DNA from: Sphingopyxis fribergensis
GTDB taxonomy: Bacteria; Pseudomonadota; Alphaproteobacteria; Sphingomonadales; Sphingomonadaceae
Assembly: GCF_000803645.1 (NCBI RefSeq)
Contig: NZ_CP009122.1
Coordinates: 720,501 to 784,500 of the forward strand
DNA: 64,000 nucleotides
Direction of reading: 5' to 3'
Positions 26,206 to 36,092 of the stretch are shown in pieces. Under the pieces are notes generated by a model. The model saw nothing but the letters and a program-made list of their open reading frames with translations. It did no database searches and had not been told where the DNA came from. Within the stretch, counting starts at the first letter, position 1. Each line of letters begins with the position of its first letter. Made by a program: the position numbers and the translations under genes.

Positions 26206-27066
26206 ATGTCCTCGCTTTCCGAACTCGTCCGCGAAGAACTCGCGACCCCGGTCGATCCGCGCGTTACCTCGATGGCGCGGGCGATTGCGGCCCAATATCC
26301 GGGAAGCGCGCGCGCGGTGCTGTTTTATGGCAGCTGTCTGCGCGAGAGCGAGCTCGACGGGCTGATGCTCGATTTCTACCTGATCGTGTCGGAGTATAGC
26401 GATGCCTATCCCAAACGCTGGATGGCGGTCGTAAACCGGCTGATTCCTCCGAACGTCTTTCCGTTCCAGCACGACGGGCTGATCGCCAAATATGCGGTGC
26501 TTAGCGAAGCCGATTTCAACCGGCTGAACGGAGCCGAGACGCGGAACGTGTCGGTATGGGCGCGCTTTGCGCAGCCGTCGCGCCTAGTCTGGGCGGTCGA
26601 CGATACGGCGCGCGATCGCGCTGTCGCCGCGGTGGCGCGCGCCGCGCCGACGCTGCTCGCTGCGGCGGGCCGCGTCGACGGCGAAGCACCGCTCGACTGG
26701 TGGCGCCGCGCCTTCTCACTTACTTATTCGGTCGAGCTGCGCGCCGAACGCACGAGCCGCGCGCAGTCGGTGGTCGATGCCGACGCCGACCGCTACGAAC
26801 GGTTCAGCGCCCCGGCAATCGCCGCGATCCCGGCCAACGCGCGCGCTGGCGGCTGGGCGCGGCGGCGGCTGGAGGGCAAGGCGCTCAGCATCGCGCGGCT
26901 TGCCAAGGCCAGCCTGACCTATGCGGGCGGGATCGATTATCTCGCGTGGAAGATCAATCGCCACGCGGGCACGAAAATCGAGATCAAGCCGTGGCAGCGG
27001 CGCTGGCCGCTTGTCGCCGCGCTGACGCTGGTGCCGCGTTTGATGAAGAGCGGCGCTATTCGTTAG
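26206..27066 (+). CDS. Nucleotidyltransferase-like protein, Tam41-like motif, function unknown
   Basis: A 286-residue soluble protein. Near residue 38 it reads VLFYGSCLRES followed by LDGLMLDFYLIV, which fits the GS-x-DxD pattern of the nucleotidyltransferase fold and recalls Tam41/MMP37 CDP-diacylglycerol synthases. The rest (DWWRRAFSLTYSVELRAER, KASLTYAGGIDYLAWKINRH) is helical. It begins 7 nt after the lipid kinase, so it may transfer a nucleotide to a phosphorylated lipid in sphingolipid head-group synthesis. That is inference from context and a weak motif. Its stop overlaps the convergent histidine kinase gene by 3 nt. Confidence 0.6.
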   Translation: MSSLSELVREELATPVDPRVTSMARAIAAQYPGSARAVLFYGSCLRESELDGLMLDFYLIVSEYSDAYPKRWMAVVNRLIPPNVFPFQHDGLIAKYAVLSEADFNRLNGAETRNVSVWARFAQPSRLVWAVDDTARDRAVAAVARAAPTLLAAAGRVDGEAPLDWWRRAFSLTYSVELRAERTSRAQSVVDADADRYERFSAPAIAAIPANARAGGWARRRLEGKALSIARLAKASLTYAGGIDYLAWKINRHAGTKIEIKPWQRRWPLVAALTLVPRLMKSGAIR

Positions 27067-29024
27067 CTCGCGAGCCGCTGGCCTTCGGTCGGCCGCGGGT
27101 GGCCGCTCCGCCGGATCGCCTGGTCGAGCGCGGCGAGGGTGAAGGGTTTGCGCAGCACGTCATGGTCGCCGAAACTGGCAATCTCGCTCGCATCGCCGGC
27201 ATAGCCCGTCACGAACAACACGGGCAGGTCGGGCCAACGCTGTTTCAGCTGTGCGATCATTTCGGGGCCGGTGAGCTTGGGCATCAACACGTCGGTCAAA
27301 ATCAGGTCGAAACCGCCCCGTCCCTCGCTCAGCTGTCCTTCGACCAACGTTTCGGCTTCGAGCGGGTTGCCGCACGCGATCGCGGTATGGCCAAGCTCGC
27401 CGACCGCCTCGACCGTCGCGGCAAGGACGCGCTGGTCGTCTTCGACCACCAGGATGTTCAGCGAATGATTGGGCAATGCGGCGTGCGCGACGTCGCCAGG
27501 TGCTGTATCGGTTGCGGCTTCGATCCCCGACGTGGCCACGGGCAGCAGCATCGCGACGCTCGTGCCTTCGCCTTCGGTCGACGCAATCTGAACCTCGCCC
27601 CCCGACTGGCGGCAGAAAGCGAAAACCTGGCTCATGCCGAGCCCGGTGCCCTGGCCCGCTGGCTTGGTCGTATAAAAGGGGTCGAAGACGCGATCGAGCA
27701 CTTCGGGCGACATGCCGCAGCCGGTGTCGATCACCTGCACCGCGAGCGCCTTGCCGTCGCCGTCGTCGAGCGTCTGGATCGTGAGCGATCCATGACCGTT
27801 CATCGCGTCGCGCGCATTGACCGCGAGGTTGAGCAGCGCATTTTCGAATTGCTGTCGGTCGAGCCAGCAGGTGCGGCCCGCGGCTTGCAGGTCGAGAGTC
27901 AGCGCGATGCGATCGCCGATCGTACGTTCGATCAGCTCGGCGAAGCTCGCAATGCAATCGTCGACCGTCACCATCTCGGGCCGTGCGGGTTCCGACCGGG
28001 CGAAGGTCAGCAGTCGACGGGTCAGGTCGGCGGCGCGATTGGCGCCGTCGAGCGCGTTGGCGAGGTGGCGCGACGCCTTTTCGGGCGCGCGCTGCGCGAG
28101 TTCGAGCCCGCCGACGACGACCGCGAGCATATTGTTGAAATCATGCGCGATGCCCCCGGTCAGCTGGCCGACCGCCTCCATCTTTTGGGCCTGGCGCAGT
28201 TGGGCCTCGGCAGCTTCGCGCTCGATCATCTCGCTGCGCAGCGCGTCGTACGCGTGTGCGAGTTCGGCGGTTCTTTCTTCGACCGCCGCCTCGAGCTGCA
28301 TCGCGCGGTCGCTTTCGAACAGCTGTTCGCTCCGCGCGAGCCGCCGTTCGCCTTCGGCGCGAAGCAAAGAGAAGGTCGTGCCGATCGCGATGACCGCCGC
28401 GCCCGCGCCGAGCAGCGAGAAGAGCAGGATCGCCTGGTTGAGACTGGCGCGATCGGCGATCGCGATCCGGTTCCGCTCGCGCAGCAAGGTGCGTTCGTTG
28501 GCGATGATCGCCGTCAGCAGCTTGTCGATTTGGCTCAGCCCCTGACCTTGCCCGGCGGCATAATATTTGGAGATGGCCGCGACGGTCTGGTTATAGTTGG
28601 CGCTGAGCGCGGCGTCGCCGAGCTGCTCGCCGCGGATGTCCATCTCGTGCGTCAGCTGTTCGACCAGTGCCATCTGTTTCGGGTTGTCGCGGACGTTGCG
28701 TTGCAATTGCGTCATAAACTGCCGCGCGCGCGCCCACTGATATTCATAGACGCGCCCGTCGGATTTCTGCAGCCCGACCGCAAAGCGGCCGAGCGCAGCC
28801 TCCGCGCGCGCGATCGCGGCGTCGACCGAGCGCGTCTGCGAAATGACCTCCATGCTCTGCGTCTGCCAGCCGAGCGAGCGATCATAATTGTCGTTGGCGC
28901 GCGCAAGCAGCACGAGCAGCGCCCCGACCACACCGGTCAGGATCGCTCCGAGGACGATCGTCGACCAGAAGCGAATACGCTCCCGCCGGCCGTCATTGTC
29001 GCTATCGCCATCCCGCTCGAACAC
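27063..29024 (-). CDS. Hybrid sensor histidine kinase with CHASE3-like sensor and receiver
   Basis: A 653-residue membrane kinase. Membrane segment about 20-41, periplasmic CHASE3-like helical domain about 45-195, second membrane segment about 198-221, coiled coil about 225-285, HisKA with His294 in GGIAHDFNNML, HATPase (NLAVNARDAM, DTGCGMS, GQGTGLGMS) and a C-terminal receiver with Asp578 in FDLILTDVLMP. The start is GTG. No response regulator is adjacent, and it lies between the lipid kinase pair and spt. The signal is unknown. Confidence 0.9.
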   Translation of the reverse strand: MFERDGDSDNDGRRERIRFWSTIVLGAILTGVVGALLVLLARANDNYDRSLGWQTQSMEVISQTRSVDAAIARAEAALGRFAVGLQKSDGRVYEYQWARARQFMTQLQRNVRDNPKQMALVEQLTHEMDIRGEQLGDAALSANYNQTVAAISKYYAAGQGQGLSQIDKLLTAIIANERTLLRERNRIAIADRASLNQAILLFSLLGAGAAVIAIGTTFSLLRAEGERRLARSEQLFESDRAMQLEAAVEERTAELAHAYDALRSEMIEREAAEAQLRQAQKMEAVGQLTGGIAHDFNNMLAVVVGGLELAQRAPEKASRHLANALDGANRAADLTRRLLTFARSEPARPEMVTVDDCIASFAELIERTIGDRIALTLDLQAAGRTCWLDRQQFENALLNLAVNARDAMNGHGSLTIQTLDDGDGKALAVQVIDTGCGMSPEVLDRVFDPFYTTKPAGQGTGLGMSQVFAFCRQSGGEVQIASTEGEGTSVAMLLPVATSGIEAATDTAPGDVAHAALPNHSLNILVVEDDQRVLAATVEAVGELGHTAIACGNPLEAETLVEGQLSEGRGGFDLILTDVLMPKLTGPEMIAQLKQRWPDLPVLFVTGYAGDASEIASFGDHDVLRKPFTLAALDQAIRRSGHPRPTEGQRLAS

Positions 29025-29137
29025 GCGTTTCTCTTACCGGACAAGCGCGGCGCCGCAAAGTGCCGAAGCCGCCGCTATCTTAACACCGCTTCAACTCGCC
29101 CCGAAAAGGAATCCGCTGGTCGGCGCGCGGGCTCGGT

Positions 29138-30340
29138 TTAGCCGATAATCCCGACGCGCTGGCCCGCACGTTCGAACCGGCCGAGGATCTCGCCGACCTG
29201 CTCGATCGTGTGCTCCGCGCATAGCGAACAGCGCAGCAAGGTCATGCCTGCGGGGGTCGCGGGCGGACGGGCGAGGTTGACGTAAAGCCCTTCTTCCAAA
29301 AGCGCTTCCCACATCATCGCGCCCTTTTCGAGGTCGGGCATGATCACCGCGATGATCGCCGACTGCGGCTCCTCGGTGCCGAGTTGGAAGCCGAGATCAC
29401 GCAGTCCCTTGTGCAAAACCTTCGAATTCTCCCAGAGGTGCGCGCGCTTGTTCGACCCGTGCATCAGCTTGCGGATGCTCGTCGCCGCGGTCGCGACGAC
29501 GCTGGGGGGCAGCGAGGCGGTGAAGACGTACGGGCGGCAGACGAGCCGCAAAATCTCGAACTTCGGATGGTTCGACACACAGAAGCCGCCGACGGTGCCG
29601 ACGCTCTTGCTGAACGTGCCGATGACGAAGTCGACGTCGTCCAGCACGCCCTGCGCCTCGGCGACGCCGCGGCCATTTTCGCCGATGAAACCCATCGAAT
29701 GCGCTTCGTCGACGAGAACCATCGCGCCGGCTTCCTTCGAGACGCGAATCATTTCCTTCAGCGGCGCGACGTCGCCGAGCATCGAATAGACGCCCTCGAG
29801 CACCACCAGCTTGCCCGCTTCGGGAGGCAGGCGCTTCAACCGCTTTTCGAGCGCCTCGACGTCATTGTGGCGGAAGGCGACGATTTCGGCATTGCCCATC
29901 GCGCAGCCGTCATAGATCGACGCATGGCTGTCGATGTCGAGGATGACATAGTCGCCCTTGCCCGCGATCGTCGAAATGATACCGAGATTCGCCTGATAGC
30001 CGGTCGAGAACACCATGGCATGATCCATGGCGTAAAATTCCTTGAGCGCCTCTTCGCACTCCTTGTGCCCCTGATAGGTGCCGTTGAGCACGCGGCTGCC
30101 GGTCGTGCCGCTGCCGAATTTGTCGAGCGCATCCTTGCCCGCGGCGATGACATCCTCGTCGAAGGTCATGCCCATGTAGTTGTAAGTACCGAGCAGGATC
30201 GTCTCGCGCCCGTTGCAGATCGCGACGGTCGGCGAGATCACCTTTTCCATCACCAGATTATACGGATCGGTGACCCCGGTCGCGAGCAGTTGTTCGCGCT
30301 GCTGGATCAGGGGATCGAATTTAGAAAAGAGGTCGGTCAT
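29138..30340 (-). CDS. spt: Serine palmitoyltransferase
   Basis: A 400-residue PLP enzyme that condenses L-serine with an acyl thioester to 3-ketodihydrosphingosine, the first step of sphingolipid synthesis. It reads very like the soluble Sphingomonas paucimobilis enzyme: GTYNYMGMTFD, TTGSRVLNGTYQGHKECEEAL, DSHASIYDG (stacking His139), VDEAHSMGFIGENGRG (Asp211) and GTFSKSVGT with PLP Lys245. The start ATG at 30340 lies 5 nt after the ACP stop, so the pair is co-translated. No membrane segment. Activity on sphingolipid rather than heme or biotin precursors is well supported by this similarity and by the ACP. Confidence 0.95.
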   Translation of the reverse strand: MTDLFSKFDPLIQQREQLLATGVTDPYNLVMEKVISPTVAICNGRETILLGTYNYMGMTFDEDVIAAGKDALDKFGSGTTGSRVLNGTYQGHKECEEALKEFYAMDHAMVFSTGYQANLGIISTIAGKGDYVILDIDSHASIYDGCAMGNAEIVAFRHNDVEALEKRLKRLPPEAGKLVVLEGVYSMLGDVAPLKEMIRVSKEAGAMVLVDEAHSMGFIGENGRGVAEAQGVLDDVDFVIGTFSKSVGTVGGFCVSNHPKFEILRLVCRPYVFTASLPPSVVATAATSIRKLMHGSNKRAHLWENSKVLHKGLRDLGFQLGTEEPQSAIIAVIMPDLEKGAMMWEALLEEGLYVNLARPPATPAGMTLLRCSLCAEHTIEQVGEILGRFERAGQRVGIIG

Positions 30341-30345
30341 CGCGG

Positions 30346-30582
30346 TCAGCCCTGCAGTTTCTCGACCGCGGCGACCAGCTGGCCGACGGTTTCGATTTCG
30401 GCCTGCATGTTCATGCTGATGATGATGTCGAACGTGTCTTCGACCTCGGCGACGAAATCCATCACCGTCAGGCTGTCCCATTCAAGGTCGCCGGCAAAGG
30501 TCGTCGCATCGGTCAGTTCGACGCCCTTCTTGTTGAAAGGGGCGATCAGCCCGTAAATCTGGTCGGTGAGGGCGGTGCTCAT
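30346..30582 (-). CDS. Acyl carrier protein dedicated to sphingolipid synthesis
   Basis: A 78-residue acyl carrier protein with the phosphopantetheine attachment Ser37 in LEWDSLTVMDF. It starts MSTALTDQIY; an upstream extension in the same frame is not plausible. It immediately precedes spt, as in other alphaproteobacteria where this special ACP supplies the acyl group to serine palmitoyltransferase. Acidic surface residues are as expected (VAEVEDTFDI). Confidence 0.92.
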   Translation of the reverse strand: MSTALTDQIYGLIAPFNKKGVELTDATTFAGDLEWDSLTVMDFVAEVEDTFDIIISMNMQAEIETVGQLVAAVEKLQG

Positions 30583-30731
30583 GGGATGCGTCCTATAAAG
30601 GAATAAAGTTGCGTGCGGCATGCCGCGAAGCCTTGCGATTGGCAAGCGAATGCGGCGGGAACAGGGCAGCATCTTGCCGCTGGCGGGACTTCATGGCATC
30701 GCTGTGGCGGGTCGCTGGCAGGGGCGAAGTC

Positions 30732-31304
30732 ATGGACAGCGAAGAAACAAAGGCAGCGGCGGACCGGCCGGCGATTTCCTTCCCGCCGAACGCGGTGCAT
30801 CTTGTCCGCACCAACCAGCAGATCACGATGCAATTGTCGCAGATGGCCGACCAAAAGGCGTCGATCCTGATGGGCGCGACCTTTGTCGTCTTCACGCTGG
30901 CGATCGGGCAGGCGCGCGCGGGTGGCGGTGCGCTGGCGATGCCGCTCGCGATCCTTGCGACCTTTTCCTTCCTTTCGGCGTTGCTCGCGGTGTCGGCGGT
31001 GTTGCCGCGCGTCGGCAAGGCGCCGCCAGTCGTCTACAAGGACGGCAAGGATCATAGCAATATCCTGTTCTTCGGCCGCTTTGCGCAGATGGACGAGGAC
31101 GAATTCATCGATGCAGTGAAAGCGCGACTGCGCACCGAGGAAGATCTGTACGAGACGATGCTGCGCGACACCTATCAAAATGGCGTCGTGCTCGCGCGGC
31201 GCAAATATCGCTATCTCGCCTACGCGTACCGGCTGTTCGTCGTTGGGTTGACGCTGACCTTTGCTGCGTTCGCGGTCGAGATGGTCGGGATGTGGGGCGG
31301 GTGA
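30732..31304 (+). CDS. PycTM-like (DUF5706) small membrane protein without a cyclase
   Basis: A 190-residue membrane protein. A polar N-terminus (about 1-40, TNQQITMQLSQMADQKASI) leads into two close membrane segments (LMGATFVVFTLAIGQA and LAILATFSFLSALLAVSAVL). A cytosolic stretch with FGRFAQMDEDEFIDAVKARL follows, then a last segment (YRLFVVGLTLTFAAFAVEMV). The ADQKASILMGA turn before the first segment is the hallmark I associate with PycTM effectors of the Pycsar anti-phage system. No uridylate or cytidylate cyclase gene adjoins it, so this is an orphan and may have a housekeeping role. It is divergent from the ACP-spt unit. Confidence 0.6.
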   Translation: MDSEETKAAADRPAISFPPNAVHLVRTNQQITMQLSQMADQKASILMGATFVVFTLAIGQARAGGGALAMPLAILATFSFLSALLAVSAVLPRVGKAPPVVYKDGKDHSNILFFGRFAQMDEDEFIDAVKARLRTEEDLYETMLRDTYQNGVVLARRKYRYLAYAYRLFVVGLTLTFAAFAVEMVGMWGG

Positions 31305-31305
31305 A

Positions 31306-31440
31306 CTGATCGATCCTCCCAGTGCCGAAGGCAAGAGGAGATGGCAGCGCGGAGCACTGGCGGAGGGGCATTGGCGCCGCCGTTGCAGCCCTTCCTTCCC
31401 CATGGCTGCGCCACAGGGAGGATCAAATCCGCAGAACGCT
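31306..31440. repeat. Intergenic dispersed repeat with inverted ends
   Basis: The gap between the PycTM-like gene and the MATE gene holds GATCCTCCC near its start and GGGAGGATC near 31417-31425, with AGGAGATGGCAGCGCGGAGC and TGGCGGAGGGGCA between. These words resemble the gaggtggcag...ggaggg repeats common in alphaproteobacterial intergenic DNA. It appears degenerate. Nothing else is seen in this 226-nt gap except the MATE leader. Confidence 0.5.
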
Positions 31441-31530
31441 GTTGCCTTTCTGCCACCCCTTCCGACAAATAATCCGCTGAGCATCGCCCGGGATTGAACC
31501 CCCACATCCCCGCGCCTATCCGGGCCGGCT

Positions 31531-32928
31531 ATGTTGCAGCAGGCTGCCCCCTTGACCGCGGAACCCCCGCAGAACCTTCGCACGGAATTCCGCGCGACGC
31601 TGGCGCTCGCCGTGCCGCTCGCGGCGGCGAACCTGCTCCAGATGCTCGTTCATGCGATCGACGTGATTTTTGTCGCGCGGCTCGGTGATGCCGCGCTGGC
31701 GGCCTCCTCGCTCGGGGTTGCCATCTTTGGTCTGTTGCTCTGGACCGGCTCCGGCCTCATCGGTGCGTCGGCGCCGCTGATCGCGGCCGAACTCGGCCGG
31801 CGTAAGCATGCGGTCCGCGAGGTGCGGCGCACCGTGCGCATGGCACTGTGGCTCGCGGCGTTGATTTCGCTGGTCTTCATGGGCATTTGCGCCGCGGGCG
31901 GTCCGATCATGATCGCCACTGGCCAGCCGGCCGAAACCTCGGCGCGTGCAGCCGGTTTCCTGCTGATCCTGATGTGGGGCCTGTTTCCGATGATCGCCGC
32001 GGCAGTGCTGCGCATCTTCGTCTCGGCGCTTGGGCGGCCGACGATCGCGACCGCGATCACCTTTGGCGCACTGTTCGTCAACATGCTCGGCAACTGGATG
32101 CTGGTGTTCGGCAACCTCGGAATGCCCGCGCTGGGCCTGCACGGTTCGGCGATATCGAGCGTGACGACGAGCGTGCTGATGCTGCTCGCTTATGTTGTCG
32201 TGATCCAGACCGACCGGCGGCTGCGCCGCTATCATCCGTTCGGCAATTTGTGGCGACCCGAATGGTCGCGCTTTTTCGATATGCTGCGCATCGGCACGCC
32301 GATCAGCCTGACGATCCTGGCCGAGGCGGGGCTGTTCACCGGCGCTGCCTTCCTGATGGGGCGGATCGGCGAGGCCGAGCTTGCGGGGCACACGATCGCC
32401 TTGCAGGTTGCGGCGCTGACCTTCCAGATCCCGTTCGGAGTCGCGCAGGCGGCGACAATCCGCGTCGGGCTCGCCTATGGCGCGCGCGATCACCGCGCGA
32501 TCGGCCACGCGGGTTTTGCGTCGCTCGCGCTCGGCATCGGCTTCATGGGGTTCATGGCGCTGCTGATCTGGCTGTTCCCGTCGCTGGTGCTGTCGATCTA
32601 TGTCGACGTCGATGCGGCGCGCAACGCCGCGATGGTCGGCTTTGCGATGCAGTTCCTTGTCGTCGCCGCCGCCTTCCAGCTGTTCGACGGCGCGCAGGCG
32701 GTCGCCGCGGGCGTGCTGCGCGGATTGCAGGACACGCGCACGCCGATGATCATAGCGATTTGCGGATACTGGATCGCGGGTTATGGCACCGCAATCTACC
32801 TCGGCTTCTGGACGCCGCTCGCCGGAGTCGGGGTGTGGATCGGCCTGGCTGTCGGGCTCGTCGTCGTCGCGGCATTGCTGATTATCCGGTGGCGGATGCG
32901 CGGCCGTCTCGGCCTACTTCCGGCCTGA
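31531..32928 (+). CDS. MATE family multidrug/toxin exporter
   Basis: A 465-residue inner membrane antiporter with about 12 membrane segments in two pseudo-repeats. Landmarks: LPLAAANLLQMLVHAIDVIF (first segment, with the typical D), LGDAALAASSLG, GRIGEAELAGHTIALQVAAL opening the second half, and FDGAQAVAAGVLRGLQDTRTP. Length and pattern fit the NorM-like branch. Substrate cannot be told. It ends 72 nt before the groESL promoter. Confidence 0.9.
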   Translation: MLQQAAPLTAEPPQNLRTEFRATLALAVPLAAANLLQMLVHAIDVIFVARLGDAALAASSLGVAIFGLLLWTGSGLIGASAPLIAAELGRRKHAVREVRRTVRMALWLAALISLVFMGICAAGGPIMIATGQPAETSARAAGFLLILMWGLFPMIAAAVLRIFVSALGRPTIATAITFGALFVNMLGNWMLVFGNLGMPALGLHGSAISSVTTSVLMLLAYVVVIQTDRRLRRYHPFGNLWRPEWSRFFDMLRIGTPISLTILAEAGLFTGAAFLMGRIGEAELAGHTIALQVAALTFQIPFGVAQAATIRVGLAYGARDHRAIGHAGFASLALGIGFMGFMALLIWLFPSLVLSIYVDVDAARNAAMVGFAMQFLVVAAAFQLFDGAQAVAAGVLRGLQDTRTPMIIAICGYWIAGYGTAIYLGFWTPLAGVGVWIGLAVGLVVVAALLIIRWRMRGRLGLLPA

Positions 32929-32963
32929 CGCAAAAACTTCGCACGAATCTTGTAGCGCGGTGC

Positions 32964-33027
32964 TTGACGCCTATCTGACTCCCACCCATATGGCCGACTG
33001 TTAGCACTCGCCACCTGTGAGTGCTAA
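32964..33027 (+). promoter_or_regulatory. groESL promoter with CIRCE operator
   Basis: TTGACG (32964-32969), 17 nt, CATATG (32987-32992) form a vegetative-type promoter. Immediately after it lies a perfect CIRCE element: TTAGCACTC (33001-33009), 9 nt, GAGTGCTAA (33019-33027). CIRCE is the known operator of the heat-shock repressor HrcA, so groESL is predicted to be repressed by HrcA and released on protein stress. Confidence 0.93.
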
Positions 33028-33060
33028 AACGACATCATTTGCATTTTTGGAGGGATATCC

Positions 33061-33348
33061 ATGCAATTTCGTCCGCTGCACGACCGAGTGCTCGTCCGCC
33101 GTATCGAAGCCGAAGAAAAAACGGCTGGCGGCATCATCATCCCCGACACCGCCAAGGAAAAGCCGCAGGAAGGCGAAGTTGTCTCCGTCGGCACCGGCAC
33201 CCGCGCCGATGACGGCAAGGTGACCCCGCTCGACGTCAAGGCGGGCGACCGCATCCTGTTCGGCAAATGGTCGGGCACCGAAGTCAAGGTCGACGGCGAA
33301 GAGCTGTTGATCATGAAGGAATCGGACATCCTCGGCGTCATCGCCTGA
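33061..33348 (+). CDS. groES: Co-chaperonin GroES
   Basis: A 95-residue ring-forming lid of the GroEL chaperonin. It has the usual [20 protein letters not shown] start, a mobile loop ([15 protein letters not shown]) and the roof region. GGAGG lies 8 nt before the ATG. It is followed 63 nt downstream by groEL, the standard operon, under the CIRCE-controlled promoter. Confidence 0.98.
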   Translation: MQFRPLHDRVLVRRIEAEEKTAGGIIIPDTAKEKPQEGEVVSVGTGTRADDGKVTPLDVKAGDRILFGKWSGTEVKVDGEELLIMKESDILGVIA

Positions 33349-33372
33349 GCGATTTGATCGGATCTCGAGTGA

Positions 33373-35055
<1,683 letters not shown>

Positions 35056-35074
35056 CGACCCCAACAGGTCGTCA

Positions 35075-35092
35075 CCCCGGCGAAGGCCGGGG
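35075..35092. repeat. Short palindromic repeat after groEL
   Basis: CCCCGGC, loop GAAG, GCCGGGG form a perfect 7-bp hairpin in a gtcaccccggcgaaggccggggt context that is a common dispersed repeat in alphaproteobacteria. It lies between the groEL stop and its terminator. Confidence 0.6.
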
Positions 35093-35129
35093 TCGCATGC
35101 CGACTTGCCGAACGGCAAAGTCACAGAAG

Positions 35130-35163
35130 GGGCCGGGGGAAAAATCCTCCGGCCCTTTTTTGT
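35130..35163 (+). terminator. Intrinsic terminator of groESL
   Basis: GGGCCGGGGGA and TCCTCCGGCCC form an 11-bp stem (one G-U pair) closed by AAAA and followed by a run of about seven T. It lies 75 nt after the groEL stop. Confidence 0.9.
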
Positions 35164-35169
35164 GCATTC

Positions 35170-35277
35170 CGTGCCCCTGCGAAGGCAGGGGCCCACCCCC
35201 GAAAGGCGCGTCTCCAGGGCAACCGGCGGTTGAAAAGGCGAGGGCAGGAGATAGGCCCCTGCCTTCGCAGGGGCACG
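35170..35277. repeat. Pair of palindromic repeats in inverted orientation
   Basis: Two 24-bp arms (35170-35193 and 35254-35277) are perfect reverse complements, separated by 60 nt. Each arm is itself a hairpin (GCCCCTGC, GAAG, GCAGGGGC). The structure resembles the BIME-like paired repeats of bacterial intergenic DNA. No gene lies inside; the next start is at 35328. Confidence 0.75.
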
Positions 35278-35327
35278 GCGGTTCCGTCATTGCCAGTTCA
35301 GGCGATGCGGCATAGCTAGGGGCGGTG

Positions 35328-36092
35328 ATGATGTTCCTTCTCGCCGTCGCGCTGTTCGCCGACCCCGCAGTCGCCACGCCTCCGCCGGCGCCGATCGAGC
35401 GTTGCGGTTATCGGATCGTTCAGACCTTCCCGCACGATGCGACGAGCTTCACGCAGGGCCTCTTCTGGGACGACGGGCATCTCTACGAGGCCACTGGCCA
35501 ATATGGCCAATCGCGGATCGCGCGGCTCGACCTTCAAACCGGCAAGGCGCTGGCTGAGACAAAGCTGCCGGCGGACCAGTTCGGCGAAGGCATCACGCGC
35601 TGGGGAAACCAGATCATCGGCGTGACGTGGCAGGGCGGGATCGGCAATCGCTGGTCGATCAAGGATTTGAAGCGCGTCGGCACTTTCAAATATGAAGGCG
35701 AGGGATGGGGTCTGACGATGGTCGGAGACAGCCTGGTGCTGAGCGACGGGACACCCGAGCTGCGCTTTCTCGACCCCGCGACGATGAAGGAGCAGAAGCG
35801 CGTTACGGTGCGCTTCGGCGAGCGGCCGATCGCGATGATCAACGAGCTCGAGACGATCAACGGGCAGATTTGGGCGAATGTGTGGATGACCGATTTCATC
35901 CTGCGCATTGATCCCGTCACCGGCAAAGTCGTCTCGCTTGTCGACCTGTCGACGCTCAAGGCCGACGCCGGCGTCAGCGGGACCGACAGCGTGCTCAACG
36001 GCATCGCATGGGATGCGAAGAAGAAGCGCCTGTTCGTCACCGGCAAGAACTGGCCGAAACTCTACGAAATCGCGCTCGCCGACTGCCGCTAG
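35328..36092 (+). CDS. Glutaminyl-peptide cyclotransferase (plant-type QC)
   Basis: A 254-residue exported enzyme that would convert N-terminal Gln to pyroglutamate. A short leader (MMFLLAVALFADPAVA) precedes a five-bladed propeller domain with IVQTFPHDATSFTQGLFW, LYEATGQYGQS, LPADQFGEGITRWG, LTWQ-like GVTWQGG, SDGTPELRFLDP, INELETINGQIWANVW and LNGIAWD, all typical of the plant-type family. AGGGG lies 5-10 nt before the ATG codons at 35328 and 35331. The stop overlaps the convergent PfpI gene. Confidence 0.88.
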   Translation: MMFLLAVALFADPAVATPPPAPIERCGYRIVQTFPHDATSFTQGLFWDDGHLYEATGQYGQSRIARLDLQTGKALAETKLPADQFGEGITRWGNQIIGVTWQGGIGNRWSIKDLKRVGTFKYEGEGWGLTMVGDSLVLSDGTPELRFLDPATMKEQKRVTVRFGERPIAMINELETINGQIWANVWMTDFILRIDPVTGKVVSLVDLSTLKADAGVSGTDSVLNGIAWDAKKKRLFVTGKNWPKLYEIALADCR

